DNA from: Pararhizobium_B sp963760965
GTDB lineage: Bacteria > Pseudomonadota > Alphaproteobacteria > Rhizobiales > Rhizobiaceae
Assembly: GCA_963760965.1 (NCBI GenBank)
Contig: CAVXEW010000014.1
Coordinates: 62,001 to 126,000 of the forward strand
Length of the DNA stretch: 64,000 bases
Direction: 5' to 3'
The notes under the pieces were generated by a model. It made no database searches. It saw nothing but the letters and a program-made list of their open reading frames with translations, and had not been told where the DNA came from. Below, in pieces: positions 26,501-36,816 of the stretch (within the stretch, counting starts at the first letter, position 1; each line of letters begins with the position of its first letter). The position numbers and the translations under genes were made by a program.

Positions 26501-29111
26501 GGCCCTTCTCGCTGCCGCCCGCGTCGTCCTGCACGCCCGCAACGGCAAGCTTTCCGATCAGCTGGCGCGTGCGGAGGAACTCTCCGGCGCGTCGATGCAG
26601 CGTGGCGAGGGAGCCGGAACCGAAGAAGAGACCGGACCCGTGCAGCTGCCGCCGGTTGCGCCGCGTGCGCGGCCAGCGCTGCAGCAAGGCGCCGCGGCGA
26701 CCAGCGGCGACGACCTGCGCAACTGGAATGGCTATGGCGGCTTCGCCGCGGACGGCCGCAGCTACGTCGTGCGTCTTGCCGGCGGCGAGGCGACGCCCCA
26801 TCCCTGGATAAACGTGATCGCGAACGAGCGGTTCGGCTGCCACATTTCCGCGGAGGGCGCCGGTTTCACCTGGAGCCGCAACTCGAGGGACTTCCAGCTG
26901 ACGCCGTGGAGCAACGACCCCGTCGTCAACCGGCCGGGCGAAGCTCTCTATGTCGCCGACCTCGACGGCGGCGACGTCTGCAGCCCGTTCGCCGCCTTCT
27001 GCAGCGATCCGAACCGCCTGTTCGAGGCGCGCCACGGGCTCGGCCATTCGACTTTCTCCTCCGACGCCGCGGACCTGCGCCTTTCGCTGACGCAGACGGT
27101 CGACCGGGACGATCCGGTCAAACTGTCCCATCTGGAGGTGACCAACAGCGGCGGTAGGACCAGGCGGCTGCGCATCTACGCCTACGCCGAATGGGTCCTC
27201 GGCACGGACAGGTCGAAGTCGGCACCCTTCATCGCTTCCACGATGAGTTCCGAGAACGTCCTGTCGGCCCGCAACCGCTACAGCACGGACTACTGCGACC
27301 GCCGGGCGTTCATGGCGTGCAGCCGGCCCGTCTCGTCCTTCACGGCGGATCGCCGCGCCTTCATCGGCACGACCGGCGACGTGCTGACGCCCGAGACGGT
27401 GTTCTCCGGGGCTCCGCTTTCCGGCTCGACAGCCATCGACGGCGACCCGTGCGCGGCGCTGGCGGTCGACCTGACCCTTGCGCCGGGCCAGACCGAGGAA
27501 ATTCTCTTCCTGCTGGGCGACGCCGGTTCGGAAACGGAGGCCGACGACCTTGCGCGGAAGCATCGCGGGACTGTCCGGGCTGAGGCGCTCCGCGCTGCGG
27601 AAGACCGCTGGAATGCCTTCACGGGCGCGCTGCATGTGAAGACGCCGGACCCGTCGCTCGACGATCTCGTGAACGGCTGGCTGCCTTACCAGAGCTTGTC
27701 CTGCCGGCTGCTCGCCCGCAGCGGCTTCTACCAGGCGAGCGGCGCCTACGGCTTCCGCGACCAGCTTCAGGATACGCTCGCATATATGGTGCACGACCCG
27801 GATCTTGCCCGCCGCCAGATCCTGAATGCGGCCGCACGGCAGTTCGAGGCCGGCGATGTGCAGCACTGGTGGCTGCCGGGCACCGGCGCAGGCGTTCGCA
27901 CAATGATCGCAGACGACGTCGTCTGGCTCGCCTATGCGCTCGACGAATATTGCCGCGCAACCGGCGACGATGCGATCCTCGACGAACAATTGCCCTTCAT
28001 CTCCGGCCCCGCGCTGGAACCGGGTCAGCACGACGCCTTTTTCCAGCCCGAACCGTCGAGCGCAACGGCCTCCGTCTACGAACACGCCGCACGCGCCCTC
28101 GACCTTGCGATCGAACGCACGGGCCCCAACGGCCTGCCGCTTTTCCTTGGCGGCGACTGGAACGACGGCATGAATCGTGTCGGCGAGGGCGGAAAGGGCG
28201 AAAGCGTCTGGCTCGGCTGGTTCCTCCTGCGCGCGCTCAAGGCGTTCTCGCACTACGCCGAGGCACGCGGCGATTCCGGCAGATCGGCACGCTGGGAGGC
28301 CCACGCGACGAAGCTCAAGGCCGCGCTTGAAGGGCCGGCATGGGACGGCGGCTATTACCGGCGCGGCTTCTTCGACGACGGCACGGCGCTCGGCTCCGCC
28401 TCTGCCGACGAGTGCCAGATCGATTCGATCGCGCAGTCCTGGTGCGTGCTGTCAGGCGAATACGACGGCGACCGCGCAAAGTCGGCCATGGACGCCGTAT
28501 TGAGCGAACTCGTCGATGCCGAAACCGGCATCATCCGGCTGTTTGCCCCGCCATTCGAGAAAACGGCCAGGGACCCGGGATACATCAAGGCCTACCCTCC
28601 CGGAGTGCGCGAGAACGGCGGCCAATACACTCATGCGGCGACCTGGGTGGTTTGTGCGCTGGCCGCTCTTGGTCGCGGCGACGACGCGTATGACTGCTTC
28701 TCGAAGCTGAACCCGGTCGCTCATGCCACGGACCGCGAAGCGGCGGATCATTACCGCGTGGAACCCTACGTGGTGGCGGCCGACGTCTACTCGCAGGCGC
28801 CCTATGCGGGTCGCGGCGGCTGGACCTGGTACACCGGCTCTGCCGGCTGGCTCTATCGTTCTGCCGTCGAGGGCATCCTGGGCATCCGGATCCGCGGCGA
28901 CAGGCTGGTCGTCGACCCCGCTCTGCCGGCGCACTGGCCGGGTTTCAAGGCGACGGTGCGGCATGCCGGGAAAGATCGCGAGATCGACGTGGAGAAGCAG
29001 GCGGACGGCCGGCTGCGTGTTCGAATAGACGGCGAAGAGATCACCGATCCCGCCGGACAAGCGCCGCTCGATCCGGAGGAGGCGGCCGCCCGCAGGACGC
29101 GGTCGGTCTAG
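20546..29111 (+). CDS. ndvB: Cyclic beta-1,2-glucan synthase NdvB/ChvB, one-base frameshift near 25428-25430
   Basis: Membrane enzyme that initiates, elongates and cyclises periplasmic beta-1,2-glucans for osmoadaptation and host interaction. Domains in order: N-terminal region; membrane helices near residues 403-455; GT84 glycosyltransferase with TLDADTRL (about 622) and RQHRWARGDW (about 770); more helices (about 808-980); a glycoamylase-like domain (about 1345-1530, with YMAHHQGM); and a C-terminal GH94 phosphorylase-type domain with GDWNDGMNRVGEGGKG for chain-length control. The frame is open to 25600, but conserved sequence leaves it at GGG 25428-25430: removing one G gives GERSHVFFSDDKAVFHKK and joins the frame ending at 29111. 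The corrected product is about 2854 residues, the usual size. This may be a sequencing error or a true mutation. Confidence 0.92.
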
Positions 29112-29544
29112 GGCTTCGGCACTTAGCGCCCCGGGGGTCGTTGCAGTGACGGGAGCAGGTCCGGCCATGTTCCATGACCGCGAACGAAGGCGCGCCGTGC
29201 CGCGGCCGTTGCAAAGGGATGCCCGGAACGCCGCCGCATCGACTTCGGAACGCCGCCGCATCCGCCATGGACGAAGCAGCCGCTTATGCTCCGGGCGAGG
29301 CAGCGGCATCTGCTATGGGCAAGGTGGCCGGCGCTGAGTTCGCGGCATCGGGGCGGCGACCACCGGGCAGGCGCACCGGCTGCATTTCGCGCGGGTCCCG
29401 GGGAGCGGCCAGAGGCGCGACCCGGCCTGCCGCGCACCATCGTACCAGCCTGGCTGCGGACTGGAGGCTGCTGCAATTCCCGGTCGACCGCCATGCGGAA
29501 GTGGTCGCCGCCGGATGGCGGCTGACCAGAGGAAAGGGCCCGGC
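29112..29544. other. Intergenic region between convergent ndvB and the GPR-like gene
   Basis: 433 bp, GC-rich. It contains a 17-bp direct repeat CGGAACGCCGCCGCATC at 29224-29240 and 29246-29262. Open frames here are Ala/Arg/Gly-rich and look like chance. No convincing terminator for either gene was found. Confidence 0.45.
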
Positions 29545-32500
29545 TCAGAGGTCGTTGAAGCGGCCGCTGGCGTGGGCGAGCATCGTGTAGACCTTGCCCG
29601 TGTCCGAAGTCAGGTAGGTCTGGGTCATCACGTTGTCGCGGTCGCTGCGGCGCACGTCCGACAGCAGCTTCTCGAAATCCGCGATGTAGCGATCGACGGC
29701 CGTCTTGAATTCGGGCTCTCGCTCGTACTTGCGCTTGATGTCCTCGAAGGTCTGCTGCCCCTTCAGCGTGTAGAGCCTACGCGTGAAGACGTCGCGCTCG
29801 CCGCGCTGATAGCGCCGCCACAGGTCGACCGAAGCGTCGTGGTCGATCGCCCGCGCGATGTCTACGGACAGCGAGTTCAGCGACTCCACGACGTGGCGCG
29901 GGTTCCTGCCGTCGCCCGCCGCCGGGGGCGGAGCCTGGCGCTGCCTGGGCGTTGCCGGTTGCCCGGCGTCTTCCTCCGACTGTGAGGCCCCGCGCAGCAG
30001 ATCGCTGACCCAGCCGCTGCCTTGCCGCCGGCCTTCGGTCGGCTGGCTTGCCGTCGGCGCGGACAGGCGCGTCGGGGCCGGCTGCTCGCCTTCGACACCG
30101 AAGCCGCTGCGAAGACGCGGAGCCTCGACATGCTGGCGTGCCGGACGGACGGGTGCGGCGGGTGCGATTTCCATTCGCCTGGTCGACTGCTCGACGATCT
30201 GCGAAAGATCCTGCAGGGCCTGGATCTGGTCGGCGACGGCCCGCCGCATGGCGGAGGCGCTCTCGCGCGTCTCCTCCGGCAGGTCGAAGGCGCCGCGCTT
30301 GAGTTCGGCGCGGGTATCGCCCAGTTCCTTGCGAATGTCGGCGGCGGAACGACGGATTTCGTCCGTCGCGCCCGCAAACCGTTCGATGGCTTCGTCGACG
30401 GCGCCCTTGAGTGCGTCACGCATCCGACCGGAGGCGGCGCTGGACTTCGTGTCGACCGAGGAAAGCATCTCCTCGAACTCGCCGACGGTGCCGCGCATGG
30501 CTTCGCGCAGCTTCTCGGAGCTGGTCGTCGACAGCGACTCGGTGTTCTCGAGGATCTGCGTAATCTCGCTGCTCGCCGCGCGGATGGCGTTACGCACCCG
30601 GGAAGCCGAGGCCGACGACGTCTTTTCGGCTTCCTCCAGCGCGGCAGCCATCTCTGCGACGACGCCCTGGAGTGCGTCGCGCATCGAGTTGGCCGAGTTG
30701 ACGCAGCGCTCTTCCGTTCCCGACAGGCCTTCGCCGAATTCGTCTACGGCTGCGTTGAGGGCGTCGCGGATCCGCGCCGCGGTGGACATCGAGCGACGTT
30801 CGGTCGCCGAAAGCGCGTTGCCCGCCTCGTCGATGGCGCCGTTGAGCGCGTTCCGGATCTCCTCCGCCACGCTCTTCGTGTTTTCCCCGGCCTCCGAAAG
30901 GGAGCCCGAGAACTCGCCGATGGCGCCGTTGAGGGCGGTGCGGACTTCGTCCGCCGTCCTGCGTGTGCTGGCGCCGGCGTCGGACAGGGCGCCGGAGAAG
31001 TCGACGATGACCCCGTCGAGGGCATGGCGCATGTCTTCTGCCGCGGTCCTCGATCGACCGCCGGCGTCGGAAAGCGCCGCATTGAATTCGCTGACCGCGC
31101 CGCCCAGCACCTCGCGCACGTCCGACGCCGCCTTGGCTGACCGATCGGTCGTCGAGGACAGCGTTTCGCCGATCTCGTCGAGAGCCGCATTGAGAGCCTC
31201 GCGCATTCGGCTGGCGGCGGTCTGCGAGCGACGCTCGGTCACCGAAATCGCCTGCGCAATCTCGTCGATCGTGGCGGCAAATGCATCGCGCATCTGTCCC
31301 GCAGCGGTCCCGGATCGTGCCTCGGTGCTTTCAAACGCGGTCGAAATGTCGTCGACGGCCTTGCGGAAGTTGTCGCGCACGCGTTCCGCGGACTCCGCCG
31401 ACTGGTCTTCGGTCCCGGCAAATGCAGCAGCGATCTCGTCGACGGCGCTGCGGAATTTGCGCCGCATCTCTTCGGCCGCCTGCGCAGAGCGGGACTCCGT
31501 CGCCACCAGCAAGTCCGCGATCTCTGCGACGGACTTCTCGACGGCCTCGCGCAACCTCTCGGCGGCCGCGTCGGAGCGCCTTTCCGTCTCCGCGACGAGG
31601 CGGTCCACATCCTGGAGGCCGCTGCGCATGTTGTCCCGGAGCCTCTCGGCGGCCTTGTCGGAATAGGCATCCGCGTCCGCGAAGGCCTGCTCGACGATGG
31701 TCTCGAGCGTGCGCATGCTGCGTTCGATGTCTTCGGAGCGGGCAAGCAATCCGCTCGACAGCTTCTCGAGTGCTTCGCGACGCTCGTCCAGCGTGGTCGC
31801 CAGACCCGATTGCGCCGTGCCGAGCAGGTCGGACGCCGAGGCGAGCACACGCGAATGGTCGTCGAAACGCTCCGCGATCGAGGCGACCTGCGAGAGCGTG
31901 CCGCTGGAGATGTCGGAAAGCCTGTCGACCTTTCCTTCCAGGAGGCGCGTCGAATCGGCAACGCGGCCGGCGGCCTCCCCGGCCGTCCGGGCGAACCCTT
32001 CGGAAGTGACGGACAGCTTGTCCTCGACATGGGCCAGCCCCTCGGCGACCTCGGCGATGACCGACGAGATCGATGCATTCGACGCGCCGAGGCGGTCGAT
32101 GAGGTCGGTGACGCGGGTCCTGAGGTTCGCTTCCGCGTCCTCGATGGAGGCGAGCGTCTCGTTGGTCCGCGCCGCGATGGCGTTCACGAGGGCCGCGTTC
32201 TCTGCGCGCAGGCGGTCGGCGCTCGACTGCGTGGCCTCCTCGATCTGGCGGGCGGCCTCAGCGCCGTGATCGCCGAAGCGCTCGACCAGCGGACGGGCCT
32301 GCTCGTCGATGAGGCGTGAAAGCTCGCTCGAGCGGCTTGCCAGCATCGAGTTGAGTTCGCGTGTCCGCTCGTCGAGCGTCCCGCGGATCGTCTCGTTGCG
32401 GGTCTGCAGCGCCCGCTCGGCACGATCGAGGCTCTCTGTTATCGCCTGGGCCTGTTCGGAAAGGCGGGACTCAGAACTCGAGATGGCCGAGGACAGTCCG

Positions 32501-35500
32501 TCCGCATGGCTGGCGAATGCGTTCTGGCTCTCCGAGAGCCGGTCTGTGAGGGCGTCGACCCGGGCGGTAATCTCGCTGCTGCGCTCCGCCAGTCGCGAAT
32601 CCAGGTTGCGGGCGAACTCCTCGCTCCTTGCGCCCATGCGCTCGGCAAAGGCGGAGCCGACGCCGGCGAGGACTTCGCCTGCGCGCTCTGCTTCGGTGCT
32701 GAAGTCGCTGGCCGTGCGCGAGACCGCATCCTGCAGCCGTGCGGCGAGATCGTCGGTGCCGCCTTCGATGGCGGTGCGGATCGCAGTCAGGTTGTTGTCC
32801 AGCGACGAGCTCATCGCCGCGAAGCGATCGCCGACCTGGGCCGAGCGCTCGTCCAGTGTCGCGACGATCCGATCAGCCGCGCCGGCGCTCGAGCTCGCGA
32901 AGTCGGCGGCCCGCTCCGAAAGCGTCCGTTCGATCCTGTCGCTCTCGCTGCGCAGTGCGCCGGCGATCTCGTCTGCGGCGCCGCCGACCTTCTCCCCGAT
33001 GCTCGACGCGCCGGTGGCGATAAGCCCGGAAAGGGCGGTCTCGCGCTCTGCGAGCGCGGCGGCCAGTTCGCCCGCCCGGCGCTCGAGCGATGCGTCGATC
33101 TTGCCCGAGCCCTCGCCAAGGAGGTGGTCGAGGGCTTCGGTGCTGGAGGACAGCGACGTGCGGATGGCATCGAGTCGCTCGGCCAGGGTCGTGTCGATCC
33201 TTGCGTGGCCTTCGTTGACTGCCTTGGCGAAGGCTTCCGCGCGACCGTCCATTGCGTTCGTCAGGGACTGGTGCCCGTTGTCGAAGACGGCCGAGATGGC
33301 TGCAGCCCGTTCGGCGAGCGTGTTGTCGAGGCGCCTTTCGGTCTGCTCTATCGAGCCGAAGAGAGCGTTCGAGCGCTCCGCCAGGGCGAGGTCTATGCGG
33401 TCGCGGCTGTCCGCGAGCAGCCGGCCGATCTCCTCGGACTTGCCGCCGAGCGTCGCTTCGAGCGCACTGTGCCCGGCCTGCAGAGAGGTGGACATTTCGC
33501 CGGCATGGCGGGCGAGGGTGTCATGCAACTGCCCCTGGGCCGCCTCGACCGCCGAGGCGATGGCCTGGTGGCCTTCCTGCATGCTGCCGGACACCGAGGC
33601 CACGTGCTCTCGCATGCTCGTCTCGAAGCGATCGCTTCCGCTGTCGAGAGTCTGCGACAGGGTCTCGTGACCGGCCTGCAGCGAGGCCGCCAAGTCGCCG
33701 GCGTGACGGGCGAGCCTGTCCTGCATCCGGCCCTCGGCCGCCTCGACCGTCGCGGCGATGGCCTGATGACCTTCCTGCATGCTGCCGGAGATCGAGGCCG
33801 CATGCTCGCGCAGGCTCGTCGCAAACCGCGCGCTGCCCGTCTCCATGCTCTCGGAGAGGGTCTTGTGGCCTGCGTCCAGCGCGCTGCTTATGGCGCCGGC
33901 ATTCTGGCTGATCGTGGAGCCGATCCTCTCGAGACTTGCCGAAAGGATGCCGTCCATGGCGCTCGTGCCGCCGGAGAGGCTTTCATCGATCCTTGCAAGG
34001 CTCTCGGCAAGCTTGGCGTCAAGGGTGCCGGCGCGCTTGTCGAACGCAGACGCCAGTTCGCCGACGCGCTCGTCGAAGATCGAGGTGACGCTGCGCACCG
34101 AGGCTTCCATGCGCTCCTCGAAGAAACCGGAACGCAGGTCGAGGTCGGTGACGATGTCGTCGGCACTCGTCTTGAGGCTCTGCCGGAAGCGGGCGCCCTT
34201 CTCGTCGAGGGCGGAGTTGAGGGACGACAGCACGTCGTCCAGCCCGCCGGTGATGGCCTGCTGGCCGATGGAGAGGCTTTCGCTGATCTCGCGTGTGCGG
34301 GCAATCAGGGTTTCGTTGAGCTGCCGTGCGCGCTGGCTCAGCGCGTCGTTGAGCTTCTCCGTGTTCGCGTCGAGGGTGGAGGCGCGGGTCTCGAAATCCG
34401 CCAGCATCGCCTCGCCGCGCTTGGTGAACTGGTTCGTCAGGTTGTCGAAGCGCGTGTCGAAGATCGAACTCAGCGTATCGGCCGAATCCGACAGCGACTG
34501 GCGCAGGGTCTCTGTCCTGCGCTGAAGTACTTCCTCCATCGACTGCGAAAGGCCGTTGGTGGTGTCCATGAGTGCCGTCGCGCGGGTCTCCATCATCGAG
34601 GCGAAGGCCTCGCCGGAAGTCTCTATGCGCCGGGAGATGTCGTCGCTCGCTCGCTCCAGCTGGTCCTTCAGCTGCTCGTGAGCCCCGGAAATCGATGCGC
34701 GCACGCGCTCGGCGTGACCGACGATGGCGTCGCGCTCCGAGCCGAGGCCTTCGACCAGGTTGCGCATGCGCATCTCGTTCTCGGAGTAGCTGCGATCTAG
34801 GGCGTCGACCTCCGAATGCACCAGCGTCTCGAGCTCCGAGGCGCGTGCAATCGTCCGCTCGATCCCCTCGTTCATCGCCGAGACTTCGCGTCGGACGGCC
34901 TGGCCCACCGTCGCGATCCGGTCGGAAGCGGCGCTTTCGGGGTCGGCCAGGCGCATGGCGACCTCCGTCATGGAGCGCGCCGCGGAGCGCAGTTCCGATG
35001 CCCGCGAAACCATCGCGGCGAAGCCGAAGAACAGGAGGATCGGCAGGGCGATACCGACGGCGAGCGCGATCGCAACGGGCATTGCCACGAGATCGGCGAT
35101 CGAACGGATCTGCCAGATCTGTGGCCCGTAGAGCAGGTTGGCCAGGAAGAGGCCCCCTGCGACCCAGAGCGCGGATACGATAAGGGCGTTGCGGAACGCT
35201 GCGCGGCTGCTTCGCTGCTCGAACGACTTCAGGAGATGCGCCGGCGCGTGGCGGGCGTCGTCGTTTGCGGCGGTGAACGGCGGAACGGGAGCTGCACTCT
35301 CGCTCGGCGTCTCCGTCGACGGGCGCAGCGGAGGGGTCGCCGGTTCGGACCGGGCTTGCGCACCGCGCGGCGCGGTGTCCTGCGAGGGAAGGGCACCGCC
35401 ATTCTCGGCTCGGTCGGCTTCCGCGAGTTCGCGCGCGGCGTCCGAGACCTGCGCCTCGAGATCGTCGAACGAGAGTTCGTCCAGATCGAAGTCCGCGTTG

Positions 35501-35586
35501 TCGGTTCCCGAGTCGATTCTGAGGGCGTCCTCCAGTGCCTGGAATGCCTGCTCGTCTACGGACTCGGTTGCGGTTTTCTTGGCCAT
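29545..35586 (-). CDS. Giant coiled-coil membrane protein, Growth Pole Ring (GPR)-like
   Basis: 2013-residue protein. The N-terminal ~125 residues are acidic and Pro-rich; two transmembrane helices follow (about 134-153 and 166-192). From about 200 to 1800 it is almost unbroken Ala/Glu/Ser/Arg-rich helix built on repeats of roughly 60-70 residues, for example two copies around SGSMQEGHQAIA...LARHAG...SLQAGH. The last ~120 residues are a compact folded tail. The layout and size fit the Agrobacterium GPR protein (about 2100 residues), which forms a ring at the growing pole and is needed for polar growth and rod shape; homologues are often called kinesin-like or apolipoprotein-like. Assignment is by architecture, not alignment. 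A divergent Hpt gene lies 371 bp away. Confidence 0.8.
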   Translation of the reverse strand: MAKKTATESVDEQAFQALEDALRIDSGTDNADFDLDELSFDDLEAQVSDAARELAEADRAENGGALPSQDTAPRGAQARSEPATPPLRPSTETPSESAAPVPPFTAANDDARHAPAHLLKSFEQRSSRAAFRNALIVSALWVAGGLFLANLLYGPQIWQIRSIADLVAMPVAIALAVGIALPILLFFGFAAMVSRASELRSAARSMTEVAMRLADPESAASDRIATVGQAVRREVSAMNEGIERTIARASELETLVHSEVDALDRSYSENEMRMRNLVEGLGSERDAIVGHAERVRASISGAHEQLKDQLERASDDISRRIETSGEAFASMMETRATALMDTTNGLSQSMEEVLQRRTETLRQSLSDSADTLSSIFDTRFDNLTNQFTKRGEAMLADFETRASTLDANTEKLNDALSQRARQLNETLIARTREISESLSIGQQAITGGLDDVLSSLNSALDEKGARFRQSLKTSADDIVTDLDLRSGFFEERMEASVRSVTSIFDERVGELASAFDKRAGTLDAKLAESLARIDESLSGGTSAMDGILSASLERIGSTISQNAGAISSALDAGHKTLSESMETGSARFATSLREHAASISGSMQEGHQAIAATVEAAEGRMQDRLARHAGDLAASLQAGHETLSQTLDSGSDRFETSMREHVASVSGSMQEGHQAIASAVEAAQGQLHDTLARHAGEMSTSLQAGHSALEATLGGKSEEIGRLLADSRDRIDLALAERSNALFGSIEQTERRLDNTLAERAAAISAVFDNGHQSLTNAMDGRAEAFAKAVNEGHARIDTTLAERLDAIRTSLSSSTEALDHLLGEGSGKIDASLERRAGELAAALAERETALSGLIATGASSIGEKVGGAADEIAGALRSESDRIERTLSERAADFASSSAGAADRIVATLDERSAQVGDRFAAMSSSLDNNLTAIRTAIEGGTDDLAARLQDAVSRTASDFSTEAERAGEVLAGVGSAFAERMGARSEEFARNLDSRLAERSSEITARVDALTDRLSESQNAFASHADGLSSAISSSESRLSEQAQAITESLDRAERALQTRNETIRGTLDERTRELNSMLASRSSELSRLIDEQARPLVERFGDHGAEAARQIEEATQSSADRLRAENAALVNAIAARTNETLASIEDAEANLRTRVTDLIDRLGASNASISSVIAEVAEGLAHVEDKLSVTSEGFARTAGEAAGRVADSTRLLEGKVDRLSDISSGTLSQVASIAERFDDHSRVLASASDLLGTAQSGLATTLDERREALEKLSSGLLARSEDIERSMRTLETIVEQAFADADAYSDKAAERLRDNMRSGLQDVDRLVAETERRSDAAAERLREAVEKSVAEIADLLVATESRSAQAAEEMRRKFRSAVDEIAAAFAGTEDQSAESAERVRDNFRKAVDDISTAFESTEARSGTAAGQMRDAFAATIDEIAQAISVTERRSQTAASRMREALNAALDEIGETLSSTTDRSAKAASDVREVLGGAVSEFNAALSDAGGRSRTAAEDMRHALDGVIVDFSGALSDAGASTRRTADEVRTALNGAIGEFSGSLSEAGENTKSVAEEIRNALNGAIDEAGNALSATERRSMSTAARIRDALNAAVDEFGEGLSGTEERCVNSANSMRDALQGVVAEMAAALEEAEKTSSASASRVRNAIRAASSEITQILENTESLSTTSSEKLREAMRGTVGEFEEMLSSVDTKSSAASGRMRDALKGAVDEAIERFAGATDEIRRSAADIRKELGDTRAELKRGAFDLPEETRESASAMRRAVADQIQALQDLSQIVEQSTRRMEIAPAAPVRPARQHVEAPRLRSGFGVEGEQPAPTRLSAPTASQPTEGRRQGSGWVSDLLRGASQSEEDAGQPATPRQRQAPPPAAGDGRNPRHVVESLNSLSVDIARAIDHDASVDLWRRYQRGERDVFTRRLYTLKGQQTFEDIKRKYEREPEFKTAVDRYIADFEKLLSDVRRSDRDNVMTQTYLTSDTGKVYTMLAHASGRFNDL

Positions 35587-35957
35587 CAGGTTCTACGCCT
35601 CGTTACTTCCGTTCACCTGCTAGAACGCGCGCTGGGCTTTATTGTGATCTTCTCCGGCTCGCGACCGCGAACCGGAGCCCCGGGCTCGTTCGCTGTCCCC
35701 CGCGCACCGGGCCCTTCGGACACCGCGAACACGTATCGTACTGACACAGAAGTGTGCCCGACACAATTAATCCAATAAATGGCTCCCGGCATGCTTTTCG
35801 GTTTATGAACGACTTTCTGCAGGGTACCGCCGAAAAATCGCGAGCAGGCGGTCGTGTTTAGGTCCCGTTAACCATAACGGCATGTTTCTGTGCCAAATTC
35901 TGGCAGGTGCGCATTTTGTTCGGGAGCCGCCCCTATGCTTAATGCCGTTGATCGCCA
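35587..35957. other. Divergent promoter region between the GPR-like gene and the Hpt gene
   Basis: 371 bp, more AT-rich than its surroundings. It contains CCGTTA-ACCA-TAACGG (35865-35880), a perfect 6-bp inverted repeat that includes the CtrA-type word TTAACCAT at 35868-35875. No open frame with a ribosome site. Confidence 0.5.
35865..35880. promoter_or_regulatory. Inverted repeat with CtrA-type half site TTAACCAT
   Basis: CCGTTAACCATAACGG lies 78-93 bp before the Hpt gene and about 280 bp before the GPR-like gene. TTAACCAT is a frequent core of CtrA sites in rhizobia. Cell-cycle control of a polar-growth gene would make sense, but a single 8-base match is weak evidence. Confidence 0.35.
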
Positions 35958-36344
35958 ATGACCCGGATCGAGACGATGGCTGCCTTCAAGATTGCGTTCG
36001 AACCACCCGAATCCCGCCCCGGCGGCCTTGGCGCGGCGGCCCGCCCGATCGACTTCGCCCACCTGGGGCGGCAGACCATGGGCGACAAGGGACTCGAGGA
36101 AGAAGTGCTCGGCCTGTTCGCGCGCGAGGCGAGATGCTCGGTCGACCGTCTCGGCCGCGAGCCCGTGACCGGACGTTCCTCCGTCGCGCACAGGCTGAAG
36201 GGCGCGGCCCGGGGCGTCGGCGCCTTTGCCGTCGCCGAGGCCGCCGAGGCACTCGAGACGCATCCGGAGGACGAGGCCGCCATGGCGGCTCTGCTCCACG
36301 CCGTCGCCGAGGCGGTCGACTTCATCTGTGGACTTTCGCGCTAG
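35958..36344 (+). CDS. Hpt-domain histidine phosphotransfer protein
   Basis: 128-residue single-domain protein. The phosphoacceptor is His78 in the motif VAHRLKGAARGVGAF, the standard H-x-L-K-G of Hpt four-helix bundles. Residues 1-30 are a variable lead; ATG 35976 in frame is a possible later start. It would relay phosphate between a hybrid kinase and a response regulator; the partner is not known. It lies divergent to the GPR-like gene and 115 bp before the ferredoxin gene, but its role with either is not indicated by sequence. Confidence 0.82.
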   Translation: MTRIETMAAFKIAFEPPESRPGGLGAAARPIDFAHLGRQTMGDKGLEEEVLGLFAREARCSVDRLGREPVTGRSSVAHRLKGAARGVGAFAVAEAAEALETHPEDEAAMAALLHAVAEAVDFICGLSR

Positions 36345-36459
36345 GCGCCTCGGCCGCCGGCCTCCTCTGCGGACTTTCGTCCAGGCTCTTGCCTGGCCTT
36401 CGCGAGTGTGTATGAAAGGCGCAAACGGTCAGCCCGGCAGTGCCGGACGAGGAATTGCT

Positions 36460-36780
36460 ATGACGAGAATCACGATTGTGAGTTTCGACGGCACGCGCCA
36501 CGAGATCGACGCGGAGAACGGTTCGACGGTCATGGAGAACGCCATCCGCAATGCCGTTCCCGGCATCGAGGCCGAATGCGGCGGCGCCTGCGCCTGCGCC
36601 ACCTGCCACGTCTATGTCGACGAAGCATGGGCCGCGGCGGTCGGTGAGCCCGAGCCGATGGAAGAGGACATGCTCGACTTTGCCTACGACGTGCGGCCGA
36701 CCTCGCGCCTGTCCTGCCAGATCAAGGTCCGCGACGAGCTCGACGGCCTGGTCGTCCAGGTGCCCGAACGTCAGGCCTAG
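36460..36780 (+). CDS. Adrenodoxin-type [2Fe-2S] ferredoxin
   Basis: 106-residue electron carrier. Cluster ligands are Cys40, Cys46, Cys49 and Cys86 (C-x5-C-x2-C...C), the vertebrate/adrenodoxin spacing, with an extra Cys44. The start ATG 36460 is preceded by GACGAGGAA. It is followed after 36 nt by a ferredoxin-NADP reductase, so the two probably form an NADPH-to-ferredoxin pair supplying a cytoplasmic oxygenase or Fe-S assembly. A cytochrome P450 partner, common for this type, is not in the window. Confidence 0.9.
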   Translation: MTRITIVSFDGTRHEIDAENGSTVMENAIRNAVPGIEAECGGACACATCHVYVDEAWAAAVGEPEPMEEDMLDFAYDVRPTSRLSCQIKVRDELDGLVVQVPERQA

Positions 36781-36816
36781 CCGGCCCGACAACCAGATCC
36801 TGATGAAGGCTTGAAG

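Noticed and set aside
25353..28304. Minus-strand open frame of 983 codons opposite the 3' half of ndvB
   Set aside because: Same antisense artefact; the plus strand clearly encodes the GH94 domain.
29174..29590. Plus-strand open frame of 138 codons after ndvB
   Set aside because: Low-complexity Ala/Arg/Gly sequence, no ribosome site, and overlap with the end of the convergent gene.
33450..33960. CRISPR-like or tandem DNA repeat
   Set aside because: The similarity is at protein level within one reading frame and has no regular spacers; it is the repeat structure of the coiled-coil gene.
32506..34800. Plus-strand open frame of 764 codons opposite the GPR-like gene
   Set aside because: Periodic Ala/Arg/Gly sequence produced by the repeats of the real minus-strand coiled-coil gene.
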